DNA of 64,000 nt from CBFGRV01 sp965651265 (lineage in GTDB: Bacteria > Bacteroidota > Rhodothermia > Rhodothermales > VXPQ01): assembly GCA_965651265.1 (NCBI GenBank), contig CBFGRV010000012.1, positions 1 through 64,000 on the forward strand. Direction: 5' to 3'. Positions 39,453-48,167 of this stretch are shown here, one piece after another (the stretch's first letter is position 1; each line of letters starts with the position of its first letter). The position numbers were made by a program, and so were the translations under genes. Under the pieces are notes generated by a model. That model worked only from the letters and a program-made list of their open reading frames with translations, was not told the DNA's origin and did no database searches.

Positions 39453-39980
39453 CTACAGACGGATGATTCCGCCCAGGGTTGGATGTTCGCTAAGCGCCTG
39501 CCGCTCCGCGTCTGTCGGTCGAATCGGTCGATCACGCTCGCAGGGGACCTGACAGACGAAACCGAGCGCCTCATCGTCCGCGGCTTGCAACTGGTGCCAG
39601 GTTCGCGATGGCACCTCGACGAGGTCAAAAGCCTGGACCTGATCCACGCTGTCACCGACTATGGCGCGTCCACGTCCCCGGAGTATGATGATGGCGTGCG
39701 TATGCACGTGCTTTTCGAAGGTCGAATGTCCTCCAGGCTCGATCTCGAAATAGCGCAGCTCGCAGGGCTGAAGCGATTCGTCGCTGAAGAGATTCTGTCG
39801 TGTGACCGACTTGAAATGGGTGCCCTCCTCCTTGTACTTCTTCAGGTCCACGCCTTCCCAGCGATACCGCGACCCTTCTTGCGAGAATCTCCGGACGTAC
39901 GAAGTGCCTGATGATGAATCCACCGTTTGATCTCGAGTGGCAAGGCCGGCGTTATTCGAATTCATTGAACTGGATGTCAC
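39453..39980 (-). CDS. Single-domain cupin next to the RuBisCO-like protein
   Basis: The 175-residue protein has one cupin domain (about residues 72-150). Probable metal ligands are His91, His93 and His95 in EKHVHTHAII and His129 in SRTWHQLQ; His85 precedes them in PGGHSTF. No signal peptide is seen. Cupins of this kind are encoded beside RuBisCO-like proteins in the methylthioadenosine-isoprenoid shunt of Rhodospirillum rubrum, where the cupin releases methanethiol from methylthioxylulose 5-phosphate. The same task here is inference from context. It lies 116 bp downstream of the RLP gene and 30 bp upstream of dapD. The ATG at 39965 is an alternative start. Confidence 0.82.
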   Translation of the reverse strand: MTSSSMNSNNAGLATRDQTVDSSSGTSYVRRFSQEGSRYRWEGVDLKKYKEEGTHFKSVTRQNLFSDESLQPCELRYFEIEPGGHSTFEKHVHTHAIIILRGRGRAIVGDSVDQVQAFDLVEVPSRTWHQLQAADDEALGFVCQVPCERDRPIRPTDAERQALSEHPTLGGIIRL

Positions 39981-40096
39981 TGTTACTGTCGACGATGCTG
40001 AGAAGCGAACAAGGTGGACGATGACGACGTCGGGTCAAGCGCCTGTGGGAGATCAACGTGGCGAGTCAATGATTGCGAAGGATACGAGTTTCCGCT

Positions 40097-41215
40097 TCAC
40101 CCGTTCTTTTGCAGCATCATCGCAGCTGCATGCACTTCTTCCACGAACCGCTTCGTCTTCTCGCGAAGGTGCTCGCCGGCCTCCAGCAGAGAGCCACCGA
40201 CAAGCAGAATGGAGTCCACGCCGAAGAAATGTACGAGTTCGGAGGCGCGGGCCGCATCCATCCCGCCTGCAGGGACAGGGAATGCCGGCTTGACGTGCAT
40301 CCAGTCGGCGCGAAGCCTGGTTGCGATCTCTGCGCACACGTCGGCCGCGTAGGAGAACCGGCCCCCATAGTTTGCGAAGATGACGGCATCGGCGCCGAAA
40401 AGCCGGAACAGCTTACCGAAGAGCGTGGAGGGCCGGATGTTGTTTGATCCGCTGAAGCTGGGATGGGCAATGACCGGTACGGTGAGCTCGGTGCGGCACA
40501 GCTCGTGAAGCGTCGGCAGACCGGTGAGCATCGGCGCGATCATGACCGCGCGAACGCCCAGGGCCTGAGCCGTTTCCGCCTGGCGACGGATCGTATCGGG
40601 AGAGCCTGATAGGTTAGGGACATACAAGACCCGATGTCCGGAATTCGCATAAACTTGCTCGGCAACCTCCAGGCACGCCCGCACGCGCTCCCCGAAGGGC
40701 GCAAACGACTGGTCGGCCAGATAGTGGTCATCCTTGATGATGTCGATGCCGGCGTAGGCCAGTTCGCGGAATAGATGGGCGATCTCCGATGTGGATAGGC
40801 CGATCGGTTTGAGTGCACTACAAGTCAGAGGGCGCCCGGTCACGCCAACCATGTCCCGGATCCCATTTATTCCAAAGGTGGGACCGGGGAGGAAGCCGGC
40901 CATCGCGCCCGGCAAGTCGAAGTCCTCGAGTGAGATATGCGAATGAAGCGACGAATTGCCGAACAGGACGTTCAGGAACTGGGCCGGGTCGCTCTCGACG
41001 CCGCGAACGGGAAGGGACAGGACCAACTCGTAGTGCCCATTAGAGATCGGCTCGAGTCGTTCTATCTGTCCCATCATATGATGGCGAACGAATGGATATC
41101 TAAGTCCGACCGATCGAGGCGTTTCGGTGGTCTGCTCGAGCAGAACAGCCTCGGCGACGGCTTCGACCTTCTCCTGAGGAGCTTCAAGGCAGTACGTTAC
41201 CCGAAAATAATCCAT
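40097..41215 (-). CDS. RuBisCO-like protein (form IV)
   Basis: The 372-residue product has the RuBisCO large-subunit fold: an alpha/beta N-domain, then a TIM barrel. Residues equivalent to the RuBisCO active site are Lys136 (SALKPIGLS), Lys161 as the carbamylation site and Asp163 in IIKDDH, His251 (VIAHPSFSG), and the phosphate loops VPAGGM (315-319) and LLVGGSLL (338-344). His164 replaces the metal-ligand Glu, the loop-6 lysine is missing (FANYGGRF, 280-287), and Ala316 stands where RuBisCO has Ser. It therefore cannot be a CO2-fixing enzyme and belongs to the RLPs, which act as enolases, isomerases or decarboxylases in sulfur-salvage or sugar-acid pathways. The neighbouring cupin favours a methylthio-sugar phosphate. 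Confidence 0.92.
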   Translation of the reverse strand: MDYFRVTYCLEAPQEKVEAVAEAVLLEQTTETPRSVGLRYPFVRHHMMGQIERLEPISNGHYELVLSLPVRGVESDPAQFLNVLFGNSSLHSHISLEDFDLPGAMAGFLPGPTFGINGIRDMVGVTGRPLTCSALKPIGLSTSEIAHLFRELAYAGIDIIKDDHYLADQSFAPFGERVRACLEVAEQVYANSGHRVLYVPNLSGSPDTIRRQAETAQALGVRAVMIAPMLTGLPTLHELCRTELTVPVIAHPSFSGSNNIRPSTLFGKLFRLFGADAVIFANYGGRFSYAADVCAEIATRLRADWMHVKPAFPVPAGGMDAARASELVHFFGVDSILLVGGSLLEAGEHLREKTKRFVEEVHAAAMMLQKNG

Positions 41216-41311
41216 CTTGTCACGTTTACGTGAAAGGCCGGAGCAGGGGCTATCCGGTTGCGCCCTCTAGAGTATGATGCCCAGACCGCATTCCAGAAAT
41301 GATTCATCTCA

Positions 41312-41707
41312 ATGACTACGACCAACTCTGATTATCCCGACTGGACTGTCACGCACGACCTGGCCCTCATTTATCTCGCGCTCACGCATGGTGCCGACGA
41401 GGAGCTAGATTCCTCCGAGGTCGACGCCATGGCTCGCAAGCTGAGCGAATGGGGACAAGATGTCGAGATCGACCGCATAAAAACTATCATGCGCGAGGTG
41501 ATGCTCGTCTACATGGGCTCGACGGGTGAGCAGATGCTTGAGACGGCGATCGCCTCCGTACGTGAAACGACGCCCAAACCGACCCGGATCGCCATTCTCA
41601 ACGACCTGGCCGACATTGCGTCGGCCGACGGTACAATCGTCATGGGTGAGGTTGACTTCATTCAGCAGCTTGCGCGTGATTGGGGCGTCGATCAGGATGT
41701 TCGCTGA
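41312..41707 (+). CDS. TerB-like protein
   Basis: The 131-residue soluble helical protein matches the TerB/DjlA-like pattern: two similar halves, each with an acidic loop at the helix start (HGADEELDSSEVDAMARKL and ASADGTIVMGEVDFIQQLA). The GADEELDSSE and SADGTIVMGE loops may bind metal, as in TerB. No other ter gene is nearby. The usual link to tellurite resistance should not be assumed; such single-domain proteins are common and poorly understood. Confidence 0.75.
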   Translation: MTTTNSDYPDWTVTHDLALIYLALTHGADEELDSSEVDAMARKLSEWGQDVEIDRIKTIMREVMLVYMGSTGEQMLETAIASVRETTPKPTRIAILNDLADIASADGTIVMGEVDFIQQLARDWGVDQDVR

Positions 41708-41797
41708 GTGAGAGTTGCTCGCCGGAAGTCGTATGGCGAATGAACCTCCACTACGCCGCCCACACGCCGATCGATGAGCCCCCGACTTCCACGCCCG

Positions 41798-42556
41798 TCA
41801 CGGATGGACCGGATCGATGTGGATTGCTGCATTCACGGCTGCTCCAACGATCCCCGCGTCATTTTCCAGCCTGGCCGTCAGGATCTGTGCTTTCGTGCTG
41901 AGCAGATGTAGATACTTCTCCGACTTGTTCGGCTTGCTGACCCCGCCACCCAGAATGAATGTGTCAATGTCAAAGAGCCGCTCGAGGTGGGCAAGATAGG
42001 CCTGTACACGCTGTGCCCATTCCTGCCAGGTGAGCCGCTCGACTTTTCGCGCGCGATCCGACGCATAATGTTCGGCTACCATGTTGTTCAGAAATAGGTG
42101 ACCGAGCTCGGTGTTCGGCAACAACACGCGATCTACGAAAATGGCTGACCCGATTCCCGTTCCGAAGGTGAGCAGCATCACGACACCGCGCAGCTCGCGG
42201 CCGCTGCCGAACTCCATCTCCGCGACCGCGGCCGCGTCTGCATCGTTGAGTACTACGAATGGGCAGCCGGAACGGTCGCGAAAGAGCTCGGCGACGTTCT
42301 TCTCCAGCCACTCATCGGAGATATTCGCAGCCGTTAGTGCAACCCCTTGCTTGATCTGTGCGGGAAAACAGCATCCGACAGGCCCTGTCCACTCGAAATG
42401 CCGAACGAGCCGTGCGACGGTTTCGGCCACGGCGTCCGGCTCGGCATTGGGCGGAGTGCTCAGCCGATAGCGTTCAGCCGTCAACTGGCCAGTTTTCACG
42501 TCAACGGGTGCGCCCTTTATGCCCGAGCCGCCAACGTCGATTCCTAGTATTTCCAC
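41798..42556 (-). CDS. ppgK: Polyphosphate glucokinase (ROK family)
   Basis: The 252-residue kinase phosphorylates glucose using polyphosphate (and often ATP). The phosphate-1 motif LGIDVGGSGIKGAPVDVKTG near the N-terminus is characteristic of PpgK rather than other ROK kinases. The catalytic aspartate is in VLNDADAAAVAEMEFG, followed by VMLLTFGTGIGSAIF and the glucose-side ELGHL. I start at the GTG at 42556 because homology begins there; longer forms back to 42670 add residues with no resemblance. ppk1, the enzyme that makes polyphosphate, lies 2.2 kb away on the other strand. Confidence 0.88.
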   Translation of the reverse strand: MEILGIDVGGSGIKGAPVDVKTGQLTAERYRLSTPPNAEPDAVAETVARLVRHFEWTGPVGCCFPAQIKQGVALTAANISDEWLEKNVAELFRDRSGCPFVVLNDADAAAVAEMEFGSGRELRGVVMLLTFGTGIGSAIFVDRVLLPNTELGHLFLNNMVAEHYASDRARKVERLTWQEWAQRVQAYLAHLERLFDIDTFILGGGVSKPNKSEKYLHLLSTKAQILTARLENDAGIVGAAVNAAIHIDPVHP

Positions 42557-42719
42557 ATCAGAGGTGTGATCTTGGAGCACGCCGTGCTCCTGCAAGTTTA
42601 AACGTCGGCATTTCCGGACGCAAGGACACGCCGGCTGGCGTCGCCCACTCTCAGACGCCGGCGACCCCACTAGATGTCTCCATCCCGAAAGCGATTAACC
42701 CCTAACGATCGACTGTAAT

Positions 42720-42863
42720 ATGAAGCGACTAGCCGCCCTACTGTTACTCCTGAGTATCGGAGTGTTCAGCTCCTGTCAGTGTTCCGATAAGCCGGAGGTG
42801 CCTCCCATTGGGAACGCGGCCGCCGAATCGGCGGATGCGGGTGGCGACGTGTTTCCATCGTAA
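42720..42863 (+). CDS. Small lipoprotein (47 residues)
   Basis: A short frame encodes MKRLAALLLLLSIGVFSSC followed by 28 residues. The basic start, Leu-rich core and FSSC lipobox form a good lipoprotein signal (Cys19). The mature part is short, acidic and proline/alanine rich (DKPEVPPIGNAAAES). It ends 15 bases before dnaG on the same strand. Function unknown. It is supported by the signal sequence only, as no family is recognised. Confidence 0.65.
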   Translation: MKRLAALLLLLSIGVFSSCQCSDKPEVPPIGNAAAESADAGGDVFPS

Positions 42864-42878
42864 GGTTAACCGGCGGCT

Positions 42879-44777
42879 ATGTACTTCTCAGACGAGACGA
42901 TCGAGTCCGTGCGATCCGCGTCGGATATCCTCGACGTGGTTGGAGAGTACGTCCGTCTGAAGCGCAAGGGGAGCAATTTCTTCGGGCTCTGTCCTTTCCA
43001 TCAGGAGAAGACACCATCCTTCAGTGTGAATCCGGAGCTATCCATCTACAAATGCTTCGGATGCGGCGAGCACGGCGACGTATTCAGCTTCGTGATGCGG
43101 CTTGAAGGGATGGAATTCCCGGAGGCCGTCAGGATGCTGGCGGAGAGGGCCGGGCTGGAGCTTCCCGAGGAAGGGGAAGGGGAGAGGGCACAGGCGGGGC
43201 ATCGCGAGGCGATGCTTCATGCCCTGCGATTTGCGGCCCGATTCTATCATCACATCCTCACGCGGACTCCGCAGGGGCGACCCGCGCTGGAGTATCTCCG
43301 AAGGCGTGGCTTCACCGATCAAGTGGTCACGAAGTTCGGGCTCGGATTCGCTCCCGATACGTGGGACGCGCTGATCCGGGCGGCATCCAAGCATCACATG
43401 GCCTCGGACGTTCTGGAGGAGACGGGCCTGGCCATCCGGCGGCGTGACGACAGCGGCTCATATGACCGGTTTCGCGGGCGCGTGATGTTTCCCATTCTCT
43501 CGCATGTTGGGAAGGTCGTTGGCTTCGGAGGGCGGGTGTTGTCCTCCGAGTCCGATCAGCCAAAGTACATCAACTCTCCCGAAACGCCGGTCTACAACAA
43601 GAGCCGTGTACTCTACGGGCTCTTTCAGGCGAAGAACAGTATCCGGGAGCGCGAAGAGGCCCTGGTCGTCGAGGGCTATACCGATGTGATCGCGCTCCAT
43701 CAGGCCGGGATCGCAAATTGCGTTGCATCCAGTGGGACCTCGCTCACTCGAGAGCAGGTGCAGCTTCTTGGGAGGTATGCGAAGCGCGTCGTTCTCGTCT
43801 TTGATGCCGATACCGCCGGCGCCGGGGCCGCCGCGCGCGGCATCCAGGTGGTGCTTTCCGAAGGCCTGACCGCGTATGTGGTTTCGCTTCCACCAGGTGA
43901 GGACCCTGATTCATTCTCTCGGAGGGGCGGTGCGGAACTCGAGAAGTATCTGGATGAGCATCGCAGGGACGTGTTGGCGTATCTGTACGAGCAGGCCGAA
44001 CGCGAAGGTCGGTTGGAGACGCCGGAAGGCGAGGCGGAGGTCATGCACGAGATCGTGGAGACCGTCGCCTCGATGCCCGATCCCCTGATGCAGGAAAGCT
44101 ACATCCGGAGGGCGGCTGAAGTGCTGCGAGTGCCTGACATCCGTCTTCACATGGTACTGGAGGATGTCCTCAAGTCGCGCCGACGGAGGACGGCGCCCGC
44201 CACGGCACCTGCCCCATTCAAAACACGTCCCGAATCCGCCCAGGGACCGCGGCCCCCCGTAAGCAGGAAGCTGAATACGGGGCGCATCCTCCCTGAGGAG
44301 AGAACGCTCCTTCGATTGATGTACCAGCATGGGTCGTCCCTTATCGAGTTCATACTGGGAAATACAAGCCTCGATGAGTTCACGGCAGGGCCGGCCCGCC
44401 AGGCTGCGAGTGCATTTCTGCAACAGTACGAAGCAGGGAGCGTCGATCGGTCTACTTTCCTGAACGGCGACTACGGCGACGACGTGCGACGCCTCATGGC
44501 CGATGTTGCCATGATGCAGTACGAGCCCTCGCAGAACTGGGAGCGAAAGCAGAACATTCCCGTTCCAAGACTCGATGACGATCCCTACGAAGCGGCCATC
44601 AGCGCGATGACGCTCTTGAAGCTCGATCGGGTAAATGATGCGATCGAGAAGCAGCGTCAGGAGATTTTCGAGGCCGAACGCGCCGGAGACGAAATTCAGC
44701 CGCTTCAGACCCAGATGATGGCCCTAAACGAGCTTCGCCGCCGGATCGAGCGTCGGGAATTCCTGGAGGATGAATAG
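42879..44777 (+). CDS. dnaG: DNA primase
   Basis: DnaG (632 residues) makes RNA primers for replication. The N-terminal CHC2 zinc domain has Cys38, His41, Cys59 and Cys62 in GLCPFHQEKTPSF and YKCFGCGEHGD. The TOPRIM catalytic domain contains ALVVEGYTDVIALHQAG and VVLVFDADTAGAGAAARG, with the acidic residues that hold metal. The C-terminal helicase-binding region (from about residue 450) is more variable. The ATG at 42879 gives the usual YFSDETIESVRSASDI beginning. It is followed by ppk1 after two bases. Confidence 0.97.
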   Translation: MYFSDETIESVRSASDILDVVGEYVRLKRKGSNFFGLCPFHQEKTPSFSVNPELSIYKCFGCGEHGDVFSFVMRLEGMEFPEAVRMLAERAGLELPEEGEGERAQAGHREAMLHALRFAARFYHHILTRTPQGRPALEYLRRRGFTDQVVTKFGLGFAPDTWDALIRAASKHHMASDVLEETGLAIRRRDDSGSYDRFRGRVMFPILSHVGKVVGFGGRVLSSESDQPKYINSPETPVYNKSRVLYGLFQAKNSIREREEALVVEGYTDVIALHQAGIANCVASSGTSLTREQVQLLGRYAKRVVLVFDADTAGAGAAARGIQVVLSEGLTAYVVSLPPGEDPDSFSRRGGAELEKYLDEHRRDVLAYLYEQAEREGRLETPEGEAEVMHEIVETVASMPDPLMQESYIRRAAEVLRVPDIRLHMVLEDVLKSRRRRTAPATAPAPFKTRPESAQGPRPPVSRKLNTGRILPEERTLLRLMYQHGSSLIEFILGNTSLDEFTAGPARQAASAFLQQYEAGSVDRSTFLNGDYGDDVRRLMADVAMMQYEPSQNWERKQNIPVPRLDDDPYEAAISAMTLLKLDRVNDAIEKQRQEIFEAERAGDEIQPLQTQMMALNELRRRIERREFLEDE

Positions 44778-44779
44778 GT

Positions 44780-46993
44780 ATGCGAGATAGGGCTGCGAGA
44801 CTGACGAAGGTGGGATTGATCGGGAACGGCACGTCCGTAGGCATGCCCGATTTCGCCGTGCCGAGTGCCACCTCGCCGCGTCCCGTTCCTCGGACGGCAG
44901 CCTTCGATCACCCGCATCTGTTCTTCAACAGGGAGCTGAGTTGGCTCGATTTCAACTGGCGCGTTCTGTATCAGGCCATCGACCCGAGAACGCCGCTACT
45001 CGAGCGGGTCCGATTCCTGTCGATCACCTCCAGCAACCTGGACGAGTTCTTTCGCAAGCGCGTTGGTGGACTGAAGCGGCAAGCTGCAGCCGGTGTCCGT
45101 GCACTGTCTCCCGATGGACGCTCACCTCAGGAGCAACTCCGGCTGATTCGCTCTGCCGTGCTCCCCATGCATGCGATGATGAATGAAGTCTGGGAGCAAC
45201 AGCTCAAGCCGGCTCTCGCTACGGAGGCCGGCATCTACGCACTATCCTATTCGGACCTCACCTCGGCCCAGATCGAACGGCTGCACAGGTTTTTTCAGGC
45301 CAATATCTTCCCCATTCTGACTCCGTTGGCCGTCGACCCAGGGCATCCCTTCCCGTTCATATCCAATCTGAGCCTGTCCCTGGCGGTCATTCTGCGCCAT
45401 CCAACCAGGGGGACAGAGCACTTCGCCCGCCTGAAGGTGCCCACGAGCCAGGGCCGATGGGTTCCATTAGACGAGCCTCACCACTACGTTCCACTCGAGC
45501 AGGTAATTGCCAACAACTTGCACGAGCTCTTCCGCGGGATGGAGATCGTACATGCGCACGCCTTTCAGATCACGCGCAATGCCGATGTCCGTCGCAATGA
45601 GGAGGAGGCCGATGATCTCATCGAGCTGATCTCCGACGAGCTGCGCGAGCGTCGTTTCGCCCCCGTCGTCCGGTTGGAGGTAGAGCATTCCATGCCCGAG
45701 AGAACGCGCCAGCTTCTGGCCCGCGAGCTGTCGTTGGGGGAGGACGACATTTACGAGAGCCAGGGGCTTATCGACCATTCCAGTTGCGAGTTCTTCGCTG
45801 ATCTGGATGTCCCCGAAGCGAAGTTCGAACCCTGGGAGCCGGTTATCCCCCCACGGCTCCTCTTCGAAGGAGAGTCCAAGGACGAGCCGGATATCTTTAC
45901 CATCATCCGAAACGGGGATTTGCTCGTTCACCATCCGTACGAGTCATTTCGGGCCAGCGTCCAGCGGTTCATCGAAGAGGCCGCCGAAGATCCCGCGGTC
46001 CTCGCGATCAAGCAGACCCTCTACCGCACATCGGAGGAATCACCCATCGTAGAAGCGCTGATCCGCGCGGCCGAACGGGGTAAGCAGGTATCCGTCCTGG
46101 TGGAAGTCAAGGCACGTTTCGACGAAGAAAACAACATCGAGTGGGGGCAGATGCTCGAAAAGTCGGGCGTTCACGTGACCTACGGACTCGTCGGCCTCAA
46201 GACCCATGCGAAGGTCACCCTTGTTATTCGCGAAGAAGCGGAGGGCCTGCGCGCCTATTGCCATATCGGAACGGGCAACTACAATCCGACCACAGCACGG
46301 CTCTACACGGACATTGGCGTGCTCACGTGCTCCCCGGAGATAGGATACGACGTCATCAACCTGTTCCACTACCTGACCGGATACGCGCCGGAGCAGCATT
46401 ACCAGAAGCTCATCGTCGCTCCGCGCGACATGCGTAAGGCGTTCATCGACATGATTCGCCGCGAAATCGATCATCAGCGTGCGGGAAGTCGAGGGCGGAT
46501 TATCGCCAAAATGAACGCGCTCGACGATGTGGAGATGATTGGCGAGATCTATCGGGCTTCACGGGAGGGCGTCAAGGTGGACCTGATCGTGAGAGGGCAC
46601 TGCCGGTTGCGGCCCGGATTGCGCCACTACAGTGAGAATGTTCGTGTGCTTAGTATCGTTGGTCGCTTCCTTGAACACAGCCGGGTCTACTACTTCCGAA
46701 ATAACGGGAATCCTTTCGTCGGACTCGGAAGTGCGGACTGGCAGCGTCGCAATCTGGACGACCGCGTCGAGGTGATTATCCCCATCGAAGATGCCATCTT
46801 GAAGAAGCAATTGGTGCGGACGCTACACATTTGTCTGACTGACAATCGCCTTGCCTGGGATCTGCACCCGGACGGACGTTACGTTCAACGGAGGCCGTCG
46901 AACGGGGAGGTGGATAACGGATGCCAGGCCATCATGCAGCGTAAGACCTGGGAAAGGACGAGTGAGCTGGATACCCCGTGGGATATCACGTGA
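44780..46993 (+). CDS. ppk1: Polyphosphate kinase 1
   Basis: PPK1 (737 residues) reversibly makes polyphosphate from ATP. After a 30-residue variable leader comes FFNRELSWLDFNWRVL, the family start. The autophosphorylated histidine is in YCHIGTGNYNPTTARLYTD; the second phospholipase-D-like site is in EHSRVYYFRNN and SADWQRRNLDDRVEV. The ATG at 44780 is two bases after the dnaG stop; MPDFAV at 44843 is a possible later start. With polyphosphate glucokinase nearby it could serve energy or phosphate storage. Confidence 0.95.
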   Translation: MRDRAARLTKVGLIGNGTSVGMPDFAVPSATSPRPVPRTAAFDHPHLFFNRELSWLDFNWRVLYQAIDPRTPLLERVRFLSITSSNLDEFFRKRVGGLKRQAAAGVRALSPDGRSPQEQLRLIRSAVLPMHAMMNEVWEQQLKPALATEAGIYALSYSDLTSAQIERLHRFFQANIFPILTPLAVDPGHPFPFISNLSLSLAVILRHPTRGTEHFARLKVPTSQGRWVPLDEPHHYVPLEQVIANNLHELFRGMEIVHAHAFQITRNADVRRNEEEADDLIELISDELRERRFAPVVRLEVEHSMPERTRQLLARELSLGEDDIYESQGLIDHSSCEFFADLDVPEAKFEPWEPVIPPRLLFEGESKDEPDIFTIIRNGDLLVHHPYESFRASVQRFIEEAAEDPAVLAIKQTLYRTSEESPIVEALIRAAERGKQVSVLVEVKARFDEENNIEWGQMLEKSGVHVTYGLVGLKTHAKVTLVIREEAEGLRAYCHIGTGNYNPTTARLYTDIGVLTCSPEIGYDVINLFHYLTGYAPEQHYQKLIVAPRDMRKAFIDMIRREIDHQRAGSRGRIIAKMNALDDVEMIGEIYRASREGVKVDLIVRGHCRLRPGLRHYSENVRVLSIVGRFLEHSRVYYFRNNGNPFVGLGSADWQRRNLDDRVEVIIPIEDAILKKQLVRTLHICLTDNRLAWDLHPDGRYVQRRPSNGEVDNGCQAIMQRKTWERTSELDTPWDIT

Positions 46994-47070
46994 TCAAGTA
47001 CCACGATGCGGGAAGCACATGAAGTGTACTTCCAGGTAAGCCTTTCCAGGCCGGATGATTCGTCCGGATC

Positions 47071-47508
47071 TCAGTAGTACTTCTCGAAGCGCTTCGGCGA
47101 CGGGTCGTCGTACGTTTTCTCTTGCCAGTAGCTCGGGGTTTCGCGATCGATCCGCCGCTGAAGGGGATCTTTGCCCATCATGCGCAAGATCAATCCTATC
47201 GGTGTGACGGCCAAATAGAAGACGACCGTCAGGATCACGCGCGTCATCACGAAGCCCAAGACGAGTGCCAATCCCATCCACAGGCGATGGGGATGCCGGA
47301 GCAGACCAGGAGCCACCAGCCCGAGGAAGATGACGACTCCCCCGACGCCGGCGAGCGCATAGCTTGCCGGAGTCGGTGTCCAGCCGTTCCGCCACACCAG
47401 GAGGGCGGCGATCAGGGTGAAGGCCGTTCCGATGGTGACTCCAAAGGGGCGGAGGGCTCGACGACTTTGATCAAGTTGCCGGAGCTCGCTGCGAATGGCC
47501 GAGATCAT
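47071..47508 (-). CDS. SxtJ-like small membrane protein
   Basis: The 145-residue protein has four hydrophobic segments (about residues 22-40, 49-69, 75-88 and 91-110: VTIGTAFTLIAALLVW, AGVGGVVIFLGLVAPGLL, WMGLALVLGFVMTRVILT and following). The C-terminal tail GLILRMMGKDPLQRRIDRETPSYW and the ending KRFEKYY resemble the SxtJ family often found near carbamoyltransferase genes. No such partner is present here. It is convergent with ppk1 and divergent from the MOSC gene. Confidence 0.75.
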   Translation of the reverse strand: MISAIRSELRQLDQSRRALRPFGVTIGTAFTLIAALLVWRNGWTPTPASYALAGVGGVVIFLGLVAPGLLRHPHRLWMGLALVLGFVMTRVILTVVFYLAVTPIGLILRMMGKDPLQRRIDRETPSYWQEKTYDDPSPKRFEKYY

Positions 47509-47546
47509 TGCAAGATTCTTCGGTCAGATATGGATTCATTGACCGT

Positions 47547-48167
47547 ATGACGCATTTTGCCAAGATACGAGACATCGTGAAAGTCAATTCGGGACAACGG
47601 ATGAACGAGGGAGCGAGCTTAGAACCTGGACTGGAAGAAGTCGCCATCGATCGCGAGCGGGTTGCGGAGCATCTTACGACGCTTCGTGAGCTCTCCTGGG
47701 GAAAAAGGGGACGCGTTGCGGCGCTAATAGAGACACCTCAACCGCATCGGCATGTGATGCGGACGACGGTGCAAGTGATCAAAGGAAAGGGATTCGCCGG
47801 CGATCATGAAAAGAAGTCTTTCTACCGGGGCGCCCTCGTTCCAGGCCGAGAGGTCACAGCCATCTCGGCAGAGGTGCTTCGAACGCTAGGAATCGCCCAT
47901 CATGTCGTCGGCGACAATTTGATCACAGAGGGGATTGACCTGGCCTTACTGGAGCCGGACGACTCACTGGAGGTCGGCGAAGTACTCCTGCGGAGAAGCG
48001 AGAGGCCGCATCGCCCGTGTCGAACATTTCGCGATCGAACGAGTCCGGAGGCCTTCGCCGTCGTGGCACGATACGGATATCGAGGGGCCCTCTTCGTCGT
48101 TGAGCGTGAAGGCACGATCACGGTTGGCGACCCCTTGACGATCGTTCCGGCTCAACCCTCGGTCTGA
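47547..48167 (+). CDS. MOSC-domain protein
   Basis: The product (206 residues) contains a MOSC domain with the pattern KGFAGDHEKKSFYRGALVPG, REVTAISAEVL, VGDNLITEGIDL and the conserved cysteine in RPHRPCRTF, a probable molybdenum-cofactor sulfur ligand. Such proteins (YiiM/MOSC) handle sulfur transfer or reduce N-hydroxylated bases. The start is uncertain: ATG at 47547 is favoured over an in-frame TTG at 47508, and ATG 47601 is possible. Its last 16 bases overlap the end of the convergent transglycosylase-like gene. Confidence 0.8.
   Translation: MTHFAKIRDIVKVNSGQRMNEGASLEPGLEEVAIDRERVAEHLTTLRELSWGKRGRVAALIETPQPHRHVMRTTVQVIKGKGFAGDHEKKSFYRGALVPGREVTAISAEVLRTLGIAHHVVGDNLITEGIDLALLEPDDSLEVGEVLLRRSERPHRPCRTFRDRTSPEAFAVVARYGYRGALFVVEREGTITVGDPLTIVPAQPSV

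Noticed and set aside
47010..47033. Hairpin GGAAGCAC...GTGTACTTCC after ppk1
   Set aside because: The arms are broken by a two-base bulge and there is no T tract, so I do not call a terminator.
47508..47546. TTG start for the MOSC gene
   Set aside because: It would overlap the start of the divergent SxtJ-like gene and adds no family sequence; ATG 47547 is simpler.
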